A DNA stretch of 64,000 bases. Origin: Aporhodopirellula rubra. GTDB taxonomy: Bacteria; Planctomycetota; Planctomycetia; Pirellulales; Pirellulaceae. This document shows, one piece after another, positions 27,155 to 37,700 of this stretch. The translations under genes were made by a program, and so were the position numbers. The stretch's first letter is position 1, and each line of letters starts with the position of its first letter. The stretch covers positions 62,001 to 126,000 of the forward strand of contig NZ_JACHXU010000021.1 in NCBI RefSeq assembly GCF_014192335.1, given 5' to 3'. The notes under the pieces were generated by a model. That model worked only from the letters and a program-made list of their open reading frames with translations, searched no databases and was not told the origin of the DNA.

Positions 27155-28623
27155 ATCGCCAGACTTTGCTGAGGCAACGCATCTACAAAGCCAATCGTCG
27201 CCAGGTGAAGGCTGATCGGCGATACGTGCTGTGCTGGCTTCAACAGGCGTTGCGTGGTACGGATAATCCGATCATTGATGCGGCTGTGGAAACCGGCAAC
27301 AAGCTAGGATTGCCAGTCGTGGTCTATCACGGCCTAGACAATCGTTACCCCCACGCGTCGCATCGTATTCACCGCTTCATGTTGGAAGCGTCCCAGTCGC
27401 TGACGGTCGATTTGGGCAAACGACGGTTGCGTTTTTGTCGCTACGTTCGACGACCGCAAAAAGTCTTTCCGAACTTGGTCCATCGACTAGCGGAAGAGGC
27501 AGCAGCAATCTTCACTGACGACATGCCCACCTTCGTCGCTCGGCGGCAGGCAACCTCGGTCGCTGCGAAAGTCGATGTGCCACTGTTCTTAGTCGACGCC
27601 GCTTGCTTGGTTCCTGGAAGACAATTTCCGACGTTACTCGAAGCAACGAAGTCGTTTCGTGCGGCCCACCGCCCCTTGCGTGAACGTTATCTCGCAGAAC
27701 ATGACGATGTCATGCCAACCGTTCGCAAATATACACGCAAGCTGCCGCTGGATCATGACGCGATCGAAGACTACCAAAGTGATCAGCTAGATTCGTTGAT
27801 CGAAGCGTGCGGAATAGACATGACGCTGCCTCCTGCAGTTGACTACCCTGGGCATCGCCAAGTTGCAGTTCACAGGCTCGGCGATGCGATGGTGAATGTC
27901 GTCCCACGATACAAATGGACTCGCAACAACCCGTCACTTGCCAACTCGACGGCAAAGCTCTCGCCTTACATGCACTTCGGCGTACTGGGCCCTCGCGAAG
28001 TCACCCAGGCGATCCATGATGCCGACCTGCATTCGGCCGCGCGATGGAAATTCTTGGACGAGCTTTTGACATGGCGTGAGTATTATTTTCACTTAGCTCG
28101 GCACAGCGACGACCCGTCTGCCTACAGCAACGTGCCCGCATGGGCGAGGAAGACGCTGGCCGAGCATGCCGACGATGCCCGTCCCGTAATATACACGCTC
28201 GATCAACTCATCCACGCCGAGACCGCCGACGACGTCTGGAACGCAGCCCAACGTCAATTCTTGCTAGATGGTTGGATGCACAACAACCTGCGGATGTACT
28301 GGGTCAAGCAGATCATCAAATGGACAGCGGAACCCGAAGAGGCATGGCGAATCGCCTGTTACCTAAACGATCGGTTAAGCCTGGACGGCCGCGACCCATC
28401 CACGTATGGCGGCATTCAATGGGGATTTGGTCGCAGTAAACGAGCTTACCGCGAATCGCCGATCTATGGTTGGGTTCCCTCTAAATCGGCGTCAGCGATT
28501 TTGAAGCGGACCGGTGTCCGTGATTGGATGGCAGCCGAACTCGCCCGTCCGAAGCCGGAGATCGAAATTCCCGATTCTTCAAAACGACCAACGAAAAGAG
28601 CGGCACGTGCTTTGCCTCTGTAG
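27151..28623 (+). CDS. Class II-like CPD photolyase
   Basis: 490 residues. The N-terminal domain starts RRYVLCWLQQALRGTDNPII and VVVYHGLDNRYPHASHRIHR. The C-terminal FAD domain has class II landmarks: LTWREYYFHLARHSDDPSAY, WMHNNLRMYWVKQIIKWTAE, PEEAWRIACYLNDRLSLDGR, then DPSTYGGIQWGFGR and ESPIYGWV. Class II enzymes repair cyclobutane pyrimidine dimers. The start ATG overlaps the preceding gene stop (27151-27154). The C-terminal 25 residues are basic. Two photolyases of different classes in one operon suit an organism exposed to sunlit surface water. Confidence 0.87.
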   Translation: MNRQTLLRQRIYKANRRQVKADRRYVLCWLQQALRGTDNPIIDAAVETGNKLGLPVVVYHGLDNRYPHASHRIHRFMLEASQSLTVDLGKRRLRFCRYVRRPQKVFPNLVHRLAEEAAAIFTDDMPTFVARRQATSVAAKVDVPLFLVDAACLVPGRQFPTLLEATKSFRAAHRPLRERYLAEHDDVMPTVRKYTRKLPLDHDAIEDYQSDQLDSLIEACGIDMTLPPAVDYPGHRQVAVHRLGDAMVNVVPRYKWTRNNPSLANSTAKLSPYMHFGVLGPREVTQAIHDADLHSAARWKFLDELLTWREYYFHLARHSDDPSAYSNVPAWARKTLAEHADDARPVIYTLDQLIHAETADDVWNAAQRQFLLDGWMHNNLRMYWVKQIIKWTAEPEEAWRIACYLNDRLSLDGRDPSTYGGIQWGFGRSKRAYRESPIYGWVPSKSASAILKRTGVRDWMAAELARPKPEIEIPDSSKRPTKRAARALPL

Positions 28624-28630
28624 CAGCACT

Positions 28631-28654
28631 GGGAAAACGAAGGGGAAAACGAAG
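28631..28654 (+). repeat. Two perfect tandem 12-mers
   Basis: GGGAAAACGAAG is repeated at 28631-28642 and 28643-28654, followed by GGACGGAGCAC. It lies between the photolyase stop and the REP-transposase pseudogene. It may be part of the transposase leader. Confidence 0.7.
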
Positions 28655-28760
28655 GGACGGAGCACATTGACAGGGGTTGACCGCTCGGTTCATGAGGGTA
28701 GGACTGGTTTTATCGGGCAGTTCATGTCTTCCATCACATCAGTCCTCCCACGGTATTCCC

Positions 28761-29825
28761 ATGGTTCGTTTAGCTCGTCGAGAAACGATCGATCCGAATG
28801 AGGTGGTGGTTGCTCACATCTGTAATCGAACTGTCCGTCGGTGCTTCTTGATGGGAGACGACGCTCAATCGGGCAAGAACTTTGATCACCGCAAGGTTTG
28901 GATCGAGCAGTACTTGCGTCAGTTCGCCGCCAACTTTGGGATCGACCTTTTGGGTTTCGCGATTCTGTCGAATCACTTCCACTTGATCCTTCGCACGCGG
29001 CCCGATGTGGTGGCTCGATGGAGTGACGAGGAGGTCGCTCGACGGTGGATGATGCTGTGCCCGCACCGCAGAAACACCGATGGTTCGCCCTGCCTGCCGT
29101 CTGAACCGGAGATCAAGTCGATCGCCGGTTGCCCAGTGAAGACTCAGGAAATCCGCCAGCGGCTCTCAAGCATTTCGTGGTGGATGCGGTTGCTGTGTCA
29201 GCGGATCGCGATGCGGGCCAACCGCGAGGAGCAGGAGGTCGGTCGGTTTTGGCAGGATCGCTATCGCGCCACGGTTCTTACCGATGAGGCGTCGTTGCTC
29301 GCGTGTGCGGCGTAGGTTGACTTGAATCCGATTCGAGCAGCAATGTGCGAGAAACTGGAGGACAGCGATCACACATCGGTGCAGCGACGGATCGAAGCCC
29401 ATTCGGATGAACCGGAAGCAGCCACCGACGCAGACAAGCCCCAGGCGGAAGCCGTCGATGCTTTCCTGGCTCCGCTGGATCTCGATGAAGCATCCGCTGC
29501 GATCGGGCCAAATGAATCAGCAAGTGCGGCTCGTTGCAGTGACAAGGGCTTCTTGCCGATGTCGCTGGAGGATTACTTGTTGCTGTTGGACTGGACCGCG
29601 CGTCAGTCGGTCGATGGCAAGCGAGGGCGGACTCCGGTTTGCGTTCCGCCGATCTTGAAACGGCTGGGTTTGGCGGAGTCGAACTGGTGCGAATTGGTCA
29701 GCGACTTTGGCAAACTCTTCTCGACGGTTGCCGGCAAGCCTGCGGTCGTTGATTCGCTGCGCACCCCGCACGGCCACCGTCGGATGCATCTGCGGCGCCG
29801 CGCCCGTGAGCTGATGACGGCATAG
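28761..29825 (+). pseudogene. REP-associated Y1-type transposase, interrupted by an in-frame TAG
   Basis: The frame from 28761 encodes a Y1 (HUH, IS200/RAYT-like) protein with LSNHFHLILRTRPDVV (HxH at about 75) and continues RFWQDRYRATVLTDEASLLACAA. It hits TAG at 29313-29315, then resumes in the same frame with VDLNPIRAAMCEKLEDSDHT. The usual family sequence is LLACAAYVDLNPIRA, so TAG replaces a tyrosine codon by one base change. The rest runs to 29825 (about 354 codons total). It is a recent nonsense mutant, or an amber readthrough product. Such proteins mobilise REP palindromes of the kind seen at 9979. Confidence 0.86.
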
Positions 29826-29868
29826 CGAGCTCTCACCCTCTTCTTTTCGGTCTTTCGTCGATCGCCAC

Positions 29869-31548
29869 GTGGTCCGTTTCCCCAGTCGGCAGCTCAGGAT
29901 CCGGTCGTTGCTCGCGGAAACGCCTCGTTTTCGCGGGCATCGACCGAGTGTTCGCGCCGATGAGTACGAATGCGGTCACGCTGTTACGCCGAACGAACGA
30001 GTTGACTCTACCGAAGGGATTTGGTGCCGCCCAGAAAAAAGCTCTGTCCCTAAGTTCGCCTTTTACATAAATCGGCCAAAGAAAAATCGCGCCGGAAACG
30101 TCATTGGCAACTACCTCTTCGATGTCTCGATCGATACCGGAAAAGGAAATCCATCAGCTTTGGGACTCGACTTCCACTGCAACAACATCGGTTGCGTTGA
30201 GAATGTTGACATTACATCGGGCGATGGAGCCGGCAGGGTTGGCTTGGACTTGCAGCGAGGCTGGCCTGGTCCGTGTTTGATCAAACATGTCTCGATCACC
30301 GGTTTCGACGTCGGGATTGCAGCCTCGCATCGTGAATACAGTCTCGTGTTCTCGAATATCCGTCTTCAGGAACAACGCGTGGCTGGCATCACCAACAACG
30401 GGAATGTGTTGTCTTTAGAAAATGTCGTCAGTGAAAACAGCGTTCCTGCGGTGCGGAACAACGGGGGCGGACTGGTCGTCCTGATCAACAGCCAACTGCG
30501 TGGTGGGGCACCTGAGAACGTGGCCATCGAATCAGAGAATGCATCGATCTATTTGCGAAACATTGATGTGGATGGCTATTCAGCTAGTTTGGTCGAAACA
30601 CGCCGCGGCAAAGATAACCTTGCAACAACGCTGACGCGTCTGCAAAACATCCATGTTGATGAACACTTCACCGAACCACTCGATCACGCATTCGAATCGA
30701 TCGGTTCCGGGTCACTCAAGCTACCGATCAAACGGACACCGGAGATTCCATTTCCTGCGGTCAGCAAGTGGGTTAACGTGCGCGATTTCGAACATCTGGT
30801 CAAGAATGGAGATTGGGCGTCCGCGATTCAGGCCGCCGTCGATTCGGGGCCGGAATTGGTCTACTTTCCAGACGGCCCAAAATACTCCATCGGCAAAGAT
30901 GTGATATTGCGTGGCCCGGTTCGCACCTTGCTGGGCGGATCGCCCAAAGCCTCGATTGAGAATGACGCCGACGACCCCGAAAACAGCGCTGCGATCGTGC
31001 TGGACGCCGATCTTCCGATGGTTCAGTTTCACATGCTCGCTAGCGATCACATCAAACAAGATTCACCGACAACGTTGTTGTTGCGTCATTGCAACTCGGA
31101 TCACATTTCCGCTGGTCCAAACTGCGGGGAGCTGTTCATTGAGGACACGGGCGGTAAGTTTCGATTCAGCAAGCACCAACGAGTTTGGGCACGGCAGCTC
31201 AATCCAGAAACGAAAGGTGTTCCAGAGATCATCAATGATGGAGGTCAACTGTGGGTGCTGGGTTTGAAAACCGAGTACATCAGCACCAAGATTGAAAACC
31301 TCGGGGGAGCACAAACGGAGGTTCTCGGAGGTTTGATGTATCCGGTACACCCGTTGATAGATGAGTCGTTGCCGATGTTCGTGAATAGGGACAGCGACAT
31401 CTCGCTGATCCACGGATGCAGCGTCTACAAAAAGAATCACAAAATCTACATGTTGGACACGCAAGCCGGCGAAACGCGCGAGCATCGCGATTGGCACTGG
31501 ATTTTCGGTCGTCCGATCACCAACCTTTACCGAAGTGTTCGGCCATGA
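29869..31548 (+). CDS. Right-handed beta-helix protein, apparently 5'-truncated
   Basis: 559 residues with repeated beta-helix coils from about residue 60: VIGNYLFDVSIDTGKGNPSA, NIGCVENVDITSGDGAGRVG, LIKHVSITGFDVGIAASHRE, ISLENVV-type strands, and a second run after about 270 that ends HWIFGRPITNLYRSVRP. This is the pectate-lyase-superfamily or GH55-like polysaccharide-binding fold. The first about 58 residues are arginine-rich, not a signal peptide, and do not fit the fold, so the authentic N-terminus (signal peptide plus first coils) seems missing. The REP-transposase relic ends only 43 bases upstream. The frame itself is intact; the product may be nonfunctional. Confidence 0.65.
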   Translation: MVRFPSRQLRIRSLLAETPRFRGHRPSVRADEYECGHAVTPNERVDSTEGIWCRPEKSSVPKFAFYINRPKKNRAGNVIGNYLFDVSIDTGKGNPSALGLDFHCNNIGCVENVDITSGDGAGRVGLDLQRGWPGPCLIKHVSITGFDVGIAASHREYSLVFSNIRLQEQRVAGITNNGNVLSLENVVSENSVPAVRNNGGGLVVLINSQLRGGAPENVAIESENASIYLRNIDVDGYSASLVETRRGKDNLATTLTRLQNIHVDEHFTEPLDHAFESIGSGSLKLPIKRTPEIPFPAVSKWVNVRDFEHLVKNGDWASAIQAAVDSGPELVYFPDGPKYSIGKDVILRGPVRTLLGGSPKASIENDADDPENSAAIVLDADLPMVQFHMLASDHIKQDSPTTLLLRHCNSDHISAGPNCGELFIEDTGGKFRFSKHQRVWARQLNPETKGVPEIINDGGQLWVLGLKTEYISTKIENLGGAQTEVLGGLMYPVHPLIDESLPMFVNRDSDISLIHGCSVYKKNHKIYMLDTQAGETREHRDWHWIFGRPITNLYRSVRP

Positions 31549-31801
31549 TTCAGCTGCTGTCCCCGAAAGTAACCAACTCGACTGCGGTGTCCGTCGTCAT
31601 GTTTTTCAGCGCGATCGCAGCGTTTTCCAACTCGGCCGTTGAACAACGTGCGGGGTTCGATCGCATTCGTCTTTCATCATTCTGACGTTACGCTCTGCCG
31701 CATACAGGTGAAGTCCTTTGCTCCGCCCGACGCACCCGCTGAGCAGCCGTACCGAGCCAGAATTGCTATTCACTAATCTTCCATTTTGTGAAAATCAAAC
31801 C
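31549..31801. promoter_or_regulatory. Leader of the second beta-helix gene
   Basis: 253 bases, no gene. The promoter of the gene at 31802 is expected here. No hairpin or operator stands out. Confidence 0.35.
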
Positions 31802-33235
31802 ATGAATCAACAGCCTGCAGTCTTACGGTATTCGCTTCTTTTTGTTTGCTGGTTTCTGCTCGCCATGCAAACACTGAGCGCAAGCACGGTCTCGAACATC
31901 GAAGAGCTGGTCAAAGCCGTGCGTGATGGTGCCGAGGACAGCGTGATCGAGATCAGTGCGGGAAACTTTGAACTCAACGCACCGCTTGAACTTAAGTCCG
32001 GCATGACGCTCAAGGGGGCTGGAATGGCCAAAACCATCATCACCCACGCAACCACCTGGAAGCCGTCTACCGAAAGACTGCCGCTGGGTGAGATGCGACC
32101 TGACGAAGCAAATGCAGATGCCTACCTGATTCGCCTTCCCAAGAAAGCAGCGAACATCACCATCGAGAACCTGACGCTTCGCGGTCCACAGATGCACGGA
32201 GCCATCTTCGCTGTCAGTAATCAGAATGTACACCTTCATCACTTGCGTATCGAAAACGTTCTGTATTCAGGCATCCGTTGCTACTACATGACAAATTCAA
32301 GGATTCACGATTGTGAATTCATTGGGGCCGGGGGGAAATGGAAACGAGGCGGACTTCCCGGCATCGACGGTGGAACATCAGGTGGCGCGATCTTCGCAAC
32401 TTGGATGAGCGACACCGAAATCGCAAACAACCGTTTCACCTTTGGCAAGCCCGATCGCAGGCCCGGAAAGTCGGGCGGCCACTACGGCGTTAAAGGACGT
32501 GGCGGTAAGAGAATTCACATTCACCACAATACGATCGGCGTCAATTTCTCGATTGAGTTTCCATTCGAAGGCAATGAAGCAATGGAGATCGACCACAACG
32601 TCCTTCACGGTGTCGTCTCTATCCCGAAACACGGCGGAGGAAAAGTGCTCGCCAAGAATCAGCGGTCCTTTCACATCCACCACAATTACTTCACGACTAG
32701 CTACGCGATCGAGTTTCCCCGGAACAACGTAGAGATCGACCACAACTTATTCGATTTCCAAGTTGACCAGGACGGCGGCAATCTGATCAGCGGGTTTGGC
32801 GGTGTCGCCTCCCCCGGCCCGGCCTGGTTTCACAACAACTTGGTCAGCAACCCGGGGCGCGGCGTGATATGGAATGAAAGAGCCTTTGGTGAACTGGTCG
32901 TCCGTAACAACCACATCGTCACACGAACCACGGCAACACCCCGAACAGAAGGGCTTTTCGGTATCGGCGGAAACGATTTCAGCAAGACCAAAATCATTGA
33001 CAACATCATTGAGTGCCGGGGCCAACCCCGCCCACTGCTGCGTAACGCAGCGAGCTATGATGCCGAGATAATGAACAACCAGCTCACCAATGTTTCCGAC
33101 ACCGATCGCTATCGAAATGCGCAAACCGAAACAGACGCTGGCCCAACGGCACCGCTGGTTTTCAAGTGTGGTGCTCAGGGAGAGTTCACTGTCAACGGTT
33201 GGGAATTCGCAGCCACGATGGATACCGATGACTGA
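31802..33235 (+). CDS. Secreted right-handed beta-helix protein (PbH1 repeats)
   Basis: 477 residues. A signal peptide (MNQQPAVLRYSLLFVCWFLL..., cut near LSASTVS) starts at ATG 31802; a longer frame exists but starts before the signal. Parallel beta-helix coils cover the rest: NVHLHHLRIENVLYSGIRCY, NRIHDCEFIG-type, IHIHHNTIGVNFSIEFPFEG, EIDHNVLHGVVSIP, FHIHHNYFTTSYAIEFP, and REGVIWNERAFGELVVRN. Repeated HHN/DHN motifs are typical of polysaccharide lyase-like or carbohydrate-binding helix proteins. Predicted to be exported and to act on an algal or extracellular polysaccharide. It follows the other beta-helix gene on the same strand. Confidence 0.8.
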   Translation: MNQQPAVLRYSLLFVCWFLLAMQTLSASTVSNIEELVKAVRDGAEDSVIEISAGNFELNAPLELKSGMTLKGAGMAKTIITHATTWKPSTERLPLGEMRPDEANADAYLIRLPKKAANITIENLTLRGPQMHGAIFAVSNQNVHLHHLRIENVLYSGIRCYYMTNSRIHDCEFIGAGGKWKRGGLPGIDGGTSGGAIFATWMSDTEIANNRFTFGKPDRRPGKSGGHYGVKGRGGKRIHIHHNTIGVNFSIEFPFEGNEAMEIDHNVLHGVVSIPKHGGGKVLAKNQRSFHIHHNYFTTSYAIEFPRNNVEIDHNLFDFQVDQDGGNLISGFGGVASPGPAWFHNNLVSNPGRGVIWNERAFGELVVRNNHIVTRTTATPRTEGLFGIGGNDFSKTKIIDNIIECRGQPRPLLRNAASYDAEIMNNQLTNVSDTDRYRNAQTETDAGPTAPLVFKCGAQGEFTVNGWEFAATMDTDD

Positions 33236-33359
33236 TAGTCGAGAGCGGCAGTGCCTCACCGACGAACATTCTGTCACGCTATGTCCCAGTCCACCCGTCG
33301 TCACGAAGATTGAACAGGCGACTTGAACAGGATTAGCTGAATCGGTTGATTGACATTAC

Positions 33360-34274
33360 CTAACGACACCCTTGCTTTTGAATCCAGTCATTCCAGTGAA
33401 GCATGACTTCAAGACGGTCAGGTAAAGGTTCGCCGGTTTCCACGTCGACCAAGCCACTGCGTCCGCCCGGATGAGGTGTCTCGTAGAATCCGCACCAGCC
33501 AAAGCCGATGATCTGCGGATTTTCGACGGACATCTTCATCATTCCCGCGTAGACCTTTTCTAATTCGTTCAGGTCAGCCGCCATGTAGCCTGCTTTGGCA
33601 ATCGGGCCGTGAAAGATCCCCGCGCCGGTGTCGGCGAGGTGGATGGGACCGTCCCAGTGGCGAGTCGCGTCTTCGAGAACTTCATACACGACCTGCGGCG
33701 GTCCCATGACGTTCACTGACAACACGTCGACATACTTCTGCATCGTTTGAATCGCGTAGGCTGGCAGCGGTTGCAAGTGCAAAGTGTTGCGATCACCAAG
33801 AATCAAATGGTGGGAATCGTATTTGCGAATCGAGTCGTGGTAGACCTGATACCACCGCTCGCAGATGCGACGCATGAACGCTTCGCGATCGGCCAAATGT
33901 CGACGCTCGTTGATGTATCCACGCAGCGGACGATCCATCGTTTCGATTTCTTCCCACGATTGAACCGGGATACCGTAAGTCGAACGCCAACGATCGATGG
34001 TGCCGTAGATCCGACGCATCAGTTGCACCCACTGCTTCAAACCTGCACTTCCCGGTTTGGTCGCGTCGTTGATCCATTGATCGAAGCTTTTCGTTCGCGG
34101 ATGCCAGGGTGGGTTGTGGCAAAGGTGGTATCCGATCAGTCGACAATTGTTCGCCAGTGGTTTGCAGACTTCGCGGCAACGATCATCGACAGCTTTGGCA
34201 AACTGGTCCGAAAACACATCCGGCATGCTCGGGCCGGCCATGTATTGTTTCGGATACTCCAGAAAGATGGTGAA
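33360..34274 (-). pseudogene. C-terminal fragment of a glycoside hydrolase
   Basis: The frame begins without a start right after a stop (TAG at 34275-34277) with FTIFLEYPKQYMAGPSMPDV and runs to the end of a TIM-barrel-type glycosidase: LIGYHLCHNPPWHPRTKSFD, MDRPLRGYINERRHLADREA, YDSHHLILGDRNTLHLQPLP, VLSVNVMGPPQVVYEVLEDA, PQIIGFGWCGFYETPHPGG and SGLVDVETGEPLPDRLEVML. The last two motifs recall GH42/GH50-like agarase-type C-termini. An internal ATG at 34241 permits a 293-residue product, which would lack most of the barrel. The break point adjoins a DUF1552 fragment. Confidence 0.7.
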
Positions 34275-34276
34275 CT

Positions 34277-34486
34277 ATGGGGAGCCGTTGTCAGAAAGCT
34301 TTTCTCGGCCGAATGAGCACCGTCGACTTCCGGATGTGACACGCCGCTGAAAACCGTGAACTGATCACGCAAATCATCAATGACTTTGGTGTAGCGTGAT
34401 GCCTTGTAACCTCGCCCCTCGCCTTCCGGTACAAAGAAAGACGCATGCAGCCCAAGGTTATTGCACAGACAGACCATCCGCCGACG
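34277..34486 (-). pseudogene. DUF1552 fragment
   Basis: About 70 codons encode RRRMVCLCNNLGLHASFFVP, then YKASRYTKVIDDLRDQFTVF and SGVSHPEVDGAHSAEKSFLT, the N-terminal core of the planctomycete DUF1552 family. The frame is preceded by a stop at about 34487-34489 and ends exactly at the glycoside-hydrolase break point. Both ends are cut, so this is a piece caught in a deletion. Confidence 0.7.
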
Positions 34487-34487
34487 T

Positions 34488-34755
34488 CAACGCATCGCAG
34501 AGCACTTTAAGGTTTTGCGAGACCCAGGAAGCTCGTTGGAGTCACCGATCGTATGGCGCAGAACCTACCGTTCGTCTAAGTGCATCCGCAAGGCGTCGAC
34601 TTGGGCGAATCGGATCCCGCCGTGCTCGATATAATCGAGACTCGACATAATCGAGCTAACGCTGTGTAACTCGAGGGTAACGCAGTTCGCGGGCGCGTTT
34701 CCATTGGCGTGCGCCGGTCTGGAACTCAATGAGTGTGGCGGGCACGTCGCCGGGA
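34488..34755. other. Gap with decayed coding-like sequence and palindromes
   Basis: No complete gene. On the minus strand about 34660-34752 encodes GDVPATLIEFQTGARQWKRA, then RELRYPRVTQR and a stop, which reads like a gene 3' end lacking its body. Two tandem palindromes lie at 34625-34655 (own entry). Confidence 0.45.
34625..34655. repeat. Two tandem 15-base palindromes
   Basis: CTCGATATAATCGAG (34625-34639) and CTCGACATAATCGAG (34641-34655) lie 16 bases apart, each a near-perfect inverted repeat CTCGA/TCGAG. The layout resembles a tandem operator. It sits downstream of the maltodextrin operon and upstream of the deletion fragments, possibly serving a lost gene. Confidence 0.6.
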
Positions 34756-37700
34756 CTACAACGACGTACGAACAAAAATCTCGTCATCGTCTTCCACAAT
34801 CAAAATGGTTTGATTGGCCAGCACCGGCCCGAACGTCTGTCGTTTGCCCGTCGGCCATGTCACTTGGATTTCGCTGACTTGCGGACATGCACCAAGTCCC
34901 CAATGCAGCGCTGGCGAATTGCGACTGAAGTAGCCATCCCCGGCAACCAAGAATTCCGTTTGGGTTCGTTGATCGACGGTAATTGTCACGGTCGCGCCGA
35001 CCGGCAATCGCTCGCTGCGACGCCCCACTAACTCGATGATCAACGAATTGCCACAAGGTTCGGTTCGGTTGAGCAGGATCGCGGTCGGTTCGCTGAGGTG
35101 CGTGATGACCAGATCTTGCCGTCGATCACCATCTAAATCCGCCACAGCCATGGCGCGTCCGACGTGTTCGCGTCGACCATACATGTCCTGTTGATTTGGT
35201 GAAACGTTCACGAACGAATCGCCGTTGTTACCCAAGATTTGAAAGGGCTGACGAAACGCAACCGAGGAATCTTTCAGGTGGTCGACATGCCCGTTGGTCA
35301 CGGCAAGGTCGACCATGCCGTCTTGATTGTAATCTAAAGCCTGGGTTCCGAATCCAACCATCGATCGGGTCTCCCTGTCGATCCGATATCGCAGACTGCG
35401 ATCGATGAAACGGCCATCGTCGTTAAGGTACAAACACGCGGATTCCTTCGAGAAGTTCGTGATCATTACGTCGGCTTGGTTGTTGGAATCAAAGTCACCA
35501 ACCGCCATCCCCATCGATGCCGTCATGGTGCCTTCGATGTCGAACGCGCAGCCCGCCAGCATCGCTGTTTCTTTCCAGACTTGCATTGAGGCGTCGGTGG
35601 ATGGAGGCGAAGTGGACCACAGGTGATTGGGAGTTTGATCGTTGGCAATGAACAGATCATTGCCACCTCGCTGATCGAAATTCGCAATCACCATTCCCAA
35701 TCCATTGGCCGGCGGCATGTCGGCGTTGGATAGCGTTTTTTTATCGTGATTGCCATCGGCAGTTTGGATAAACAAGTCATCCATCGCCGCCGAATACCGC
35801 GAGGGTCCATAGCTGACGGCGACTTGACCTTCGTCGTCTACGTGCGGTCGTTCGAAGAGGTCTTCATCGTCGAGGTAACGCAGTCGAATCAAATCGGGAA
35901 GATGGTCGCCCGTCACGTCGGCGATCGCGACCGATGTGTCAAGGCAGTGGATGGAATCATCCGACGGGTCCCACGGAATCGGTCGAAAGGTCCCGTCACC
36001 GTTGTTGATCAGCATGGAGTCGACGCCCAGGTTCGCGACAAACAGATCGTCGAACCCGTCCTGGTTCCAATCGCCGGCCGTAACCCCGAGCGTGTATCGC
36101 CAATCCTCGGCACCCGCCCAAGTGGTCGTGTCGGTGAGGTGACGTTGCCCATCCGCGTCGAGTAGATTGCGGTACAGTGTGTTGGACACGCGTGATGTCA
36201 TCGCGGGCGGGTCGCCGCTGCCTTGGGCCAAGTAGAGGTCGTGTTGACCATCCAAATCGAAATCAACCACGGCGACACCGCCTCCGAATTGTTGATAGAT
36301 CGCAAAGCCAGAATCTTGCTTTGAACCAGACGTCATGAATTCGTGATCACAGTGCCAGGTGCGAGCGACGTTATCAAAGAAGAAGGGAATGCAGTCCAGC
36401 GGCGGCCGCTGGACCGAGCCGGTGCGGGTCGACATTGCATTGGATGACTGACGTTTCAATGGCTCGCGATTCAACAATGAGACGTCGATTGGATATTGTT
36501 CCAACCGTTTCCCACCGAGTCGCTCGCTGGTCGAGGGAAAGTCCAGGGATTGTTCAATCAGTTCGACGCGTCGGCGGTTGAAATCCTGGAGTCTTCGGTT
36601 CGGGTCGCCGTGGTACATTGACTCGATCGTACGCCACATGAGGGCCTCGAGTCGTCGCCCTTTGGTTTCCAAGCGATCAGCGATGTTTTCGGCCAAGCCG
36701 GGACCGGGCGACGGTCCGTCAGCGAATTGGTGGGCGAGCTGAGCTAAGGAAGCACGCTCGGTGGCGGGACGCTGCCATCGTTTGGCGGATGCGCGGTCAC
36801 CGGACGACAAGTAAGCTTGTCGGAGTCTTCGCGGTATCGCATTGTCCATTGGTTCTCGATCCAAAGCGCGCAAGTACGCCCCGATGGCTTGGTCGAATTC
36901 GTTCTTAGCCAGGAAGAGATTCCCAATCGCGGCCCAGTACTCTGGCTCGCGTTTCAGACCCTCCAGCAGTTCCCCACGGTGGTGCTGGAGCCACCACGCG
37001 ACTGATTCTTCGTCTTGAATTTCGGTCACCACGCGGCCGAAGAAAGCCCAGATGGATGGCGGAGCATGGTCTTGTTTTTCATCTAGTTCTTGACGTAGCA
37101 AGTCGGCGGCTTCCTGATACTGTTGCCGGGTGAATGCCACACGGGCACGACCGGTACGACCGATCGAATCGTAGCGCCGTGCCCCGGGTCGAACCGGCTC
37201 GGAATCCCCGGCATCGTGATAGATCGCATCGGGCAGAACCAGCAACGAATAGAGTTCGTCCTCGAGAATATCACCGGCCCGGCATAGCTGGCGAATCATC
37301 GCGGTGGCTTCAAAGCGGCGTCCTTGTCGGTTGTATAGGAACGCGAGCTTTCGGATCGCCAAATTGGCATTGGGAACCCGTTCCAAGATTTGAAGGTATC
37401 GTCGCTCGGCCCCGGCATAGTCTTCGGATTCCAACGCCCAATCGGCGGCTTGGCCCAAGGCGGGAAGGCCGGCTTCGGGGTGTTCGACCGGGATGTGGTC
37501 GAGCAAGCTAATCGCTTCGGTCCGATTCCCCTGTTGGAATTCCAGTTGAGCCAAGCGGAACATCGCTTCGATGTCATTCGGATTTCGCAATAAACGGTTG
37601 CGGAGGGAATCGTTGGCATCATTCTCAGGGGGCAACTTCGGCTGCTCGATATCCTCGGAAGCTCGCGGTGTCGCAGATGTGAGTGGTTTGGAGATGGGGC

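Noticed and set aside
34136..34477. 113-residue minus frame read as one protein
   Set aside because: Only its first about 67 residues match DUF1552; the rest is the out-of-frame start of the glycoside-hydrolase fragment.
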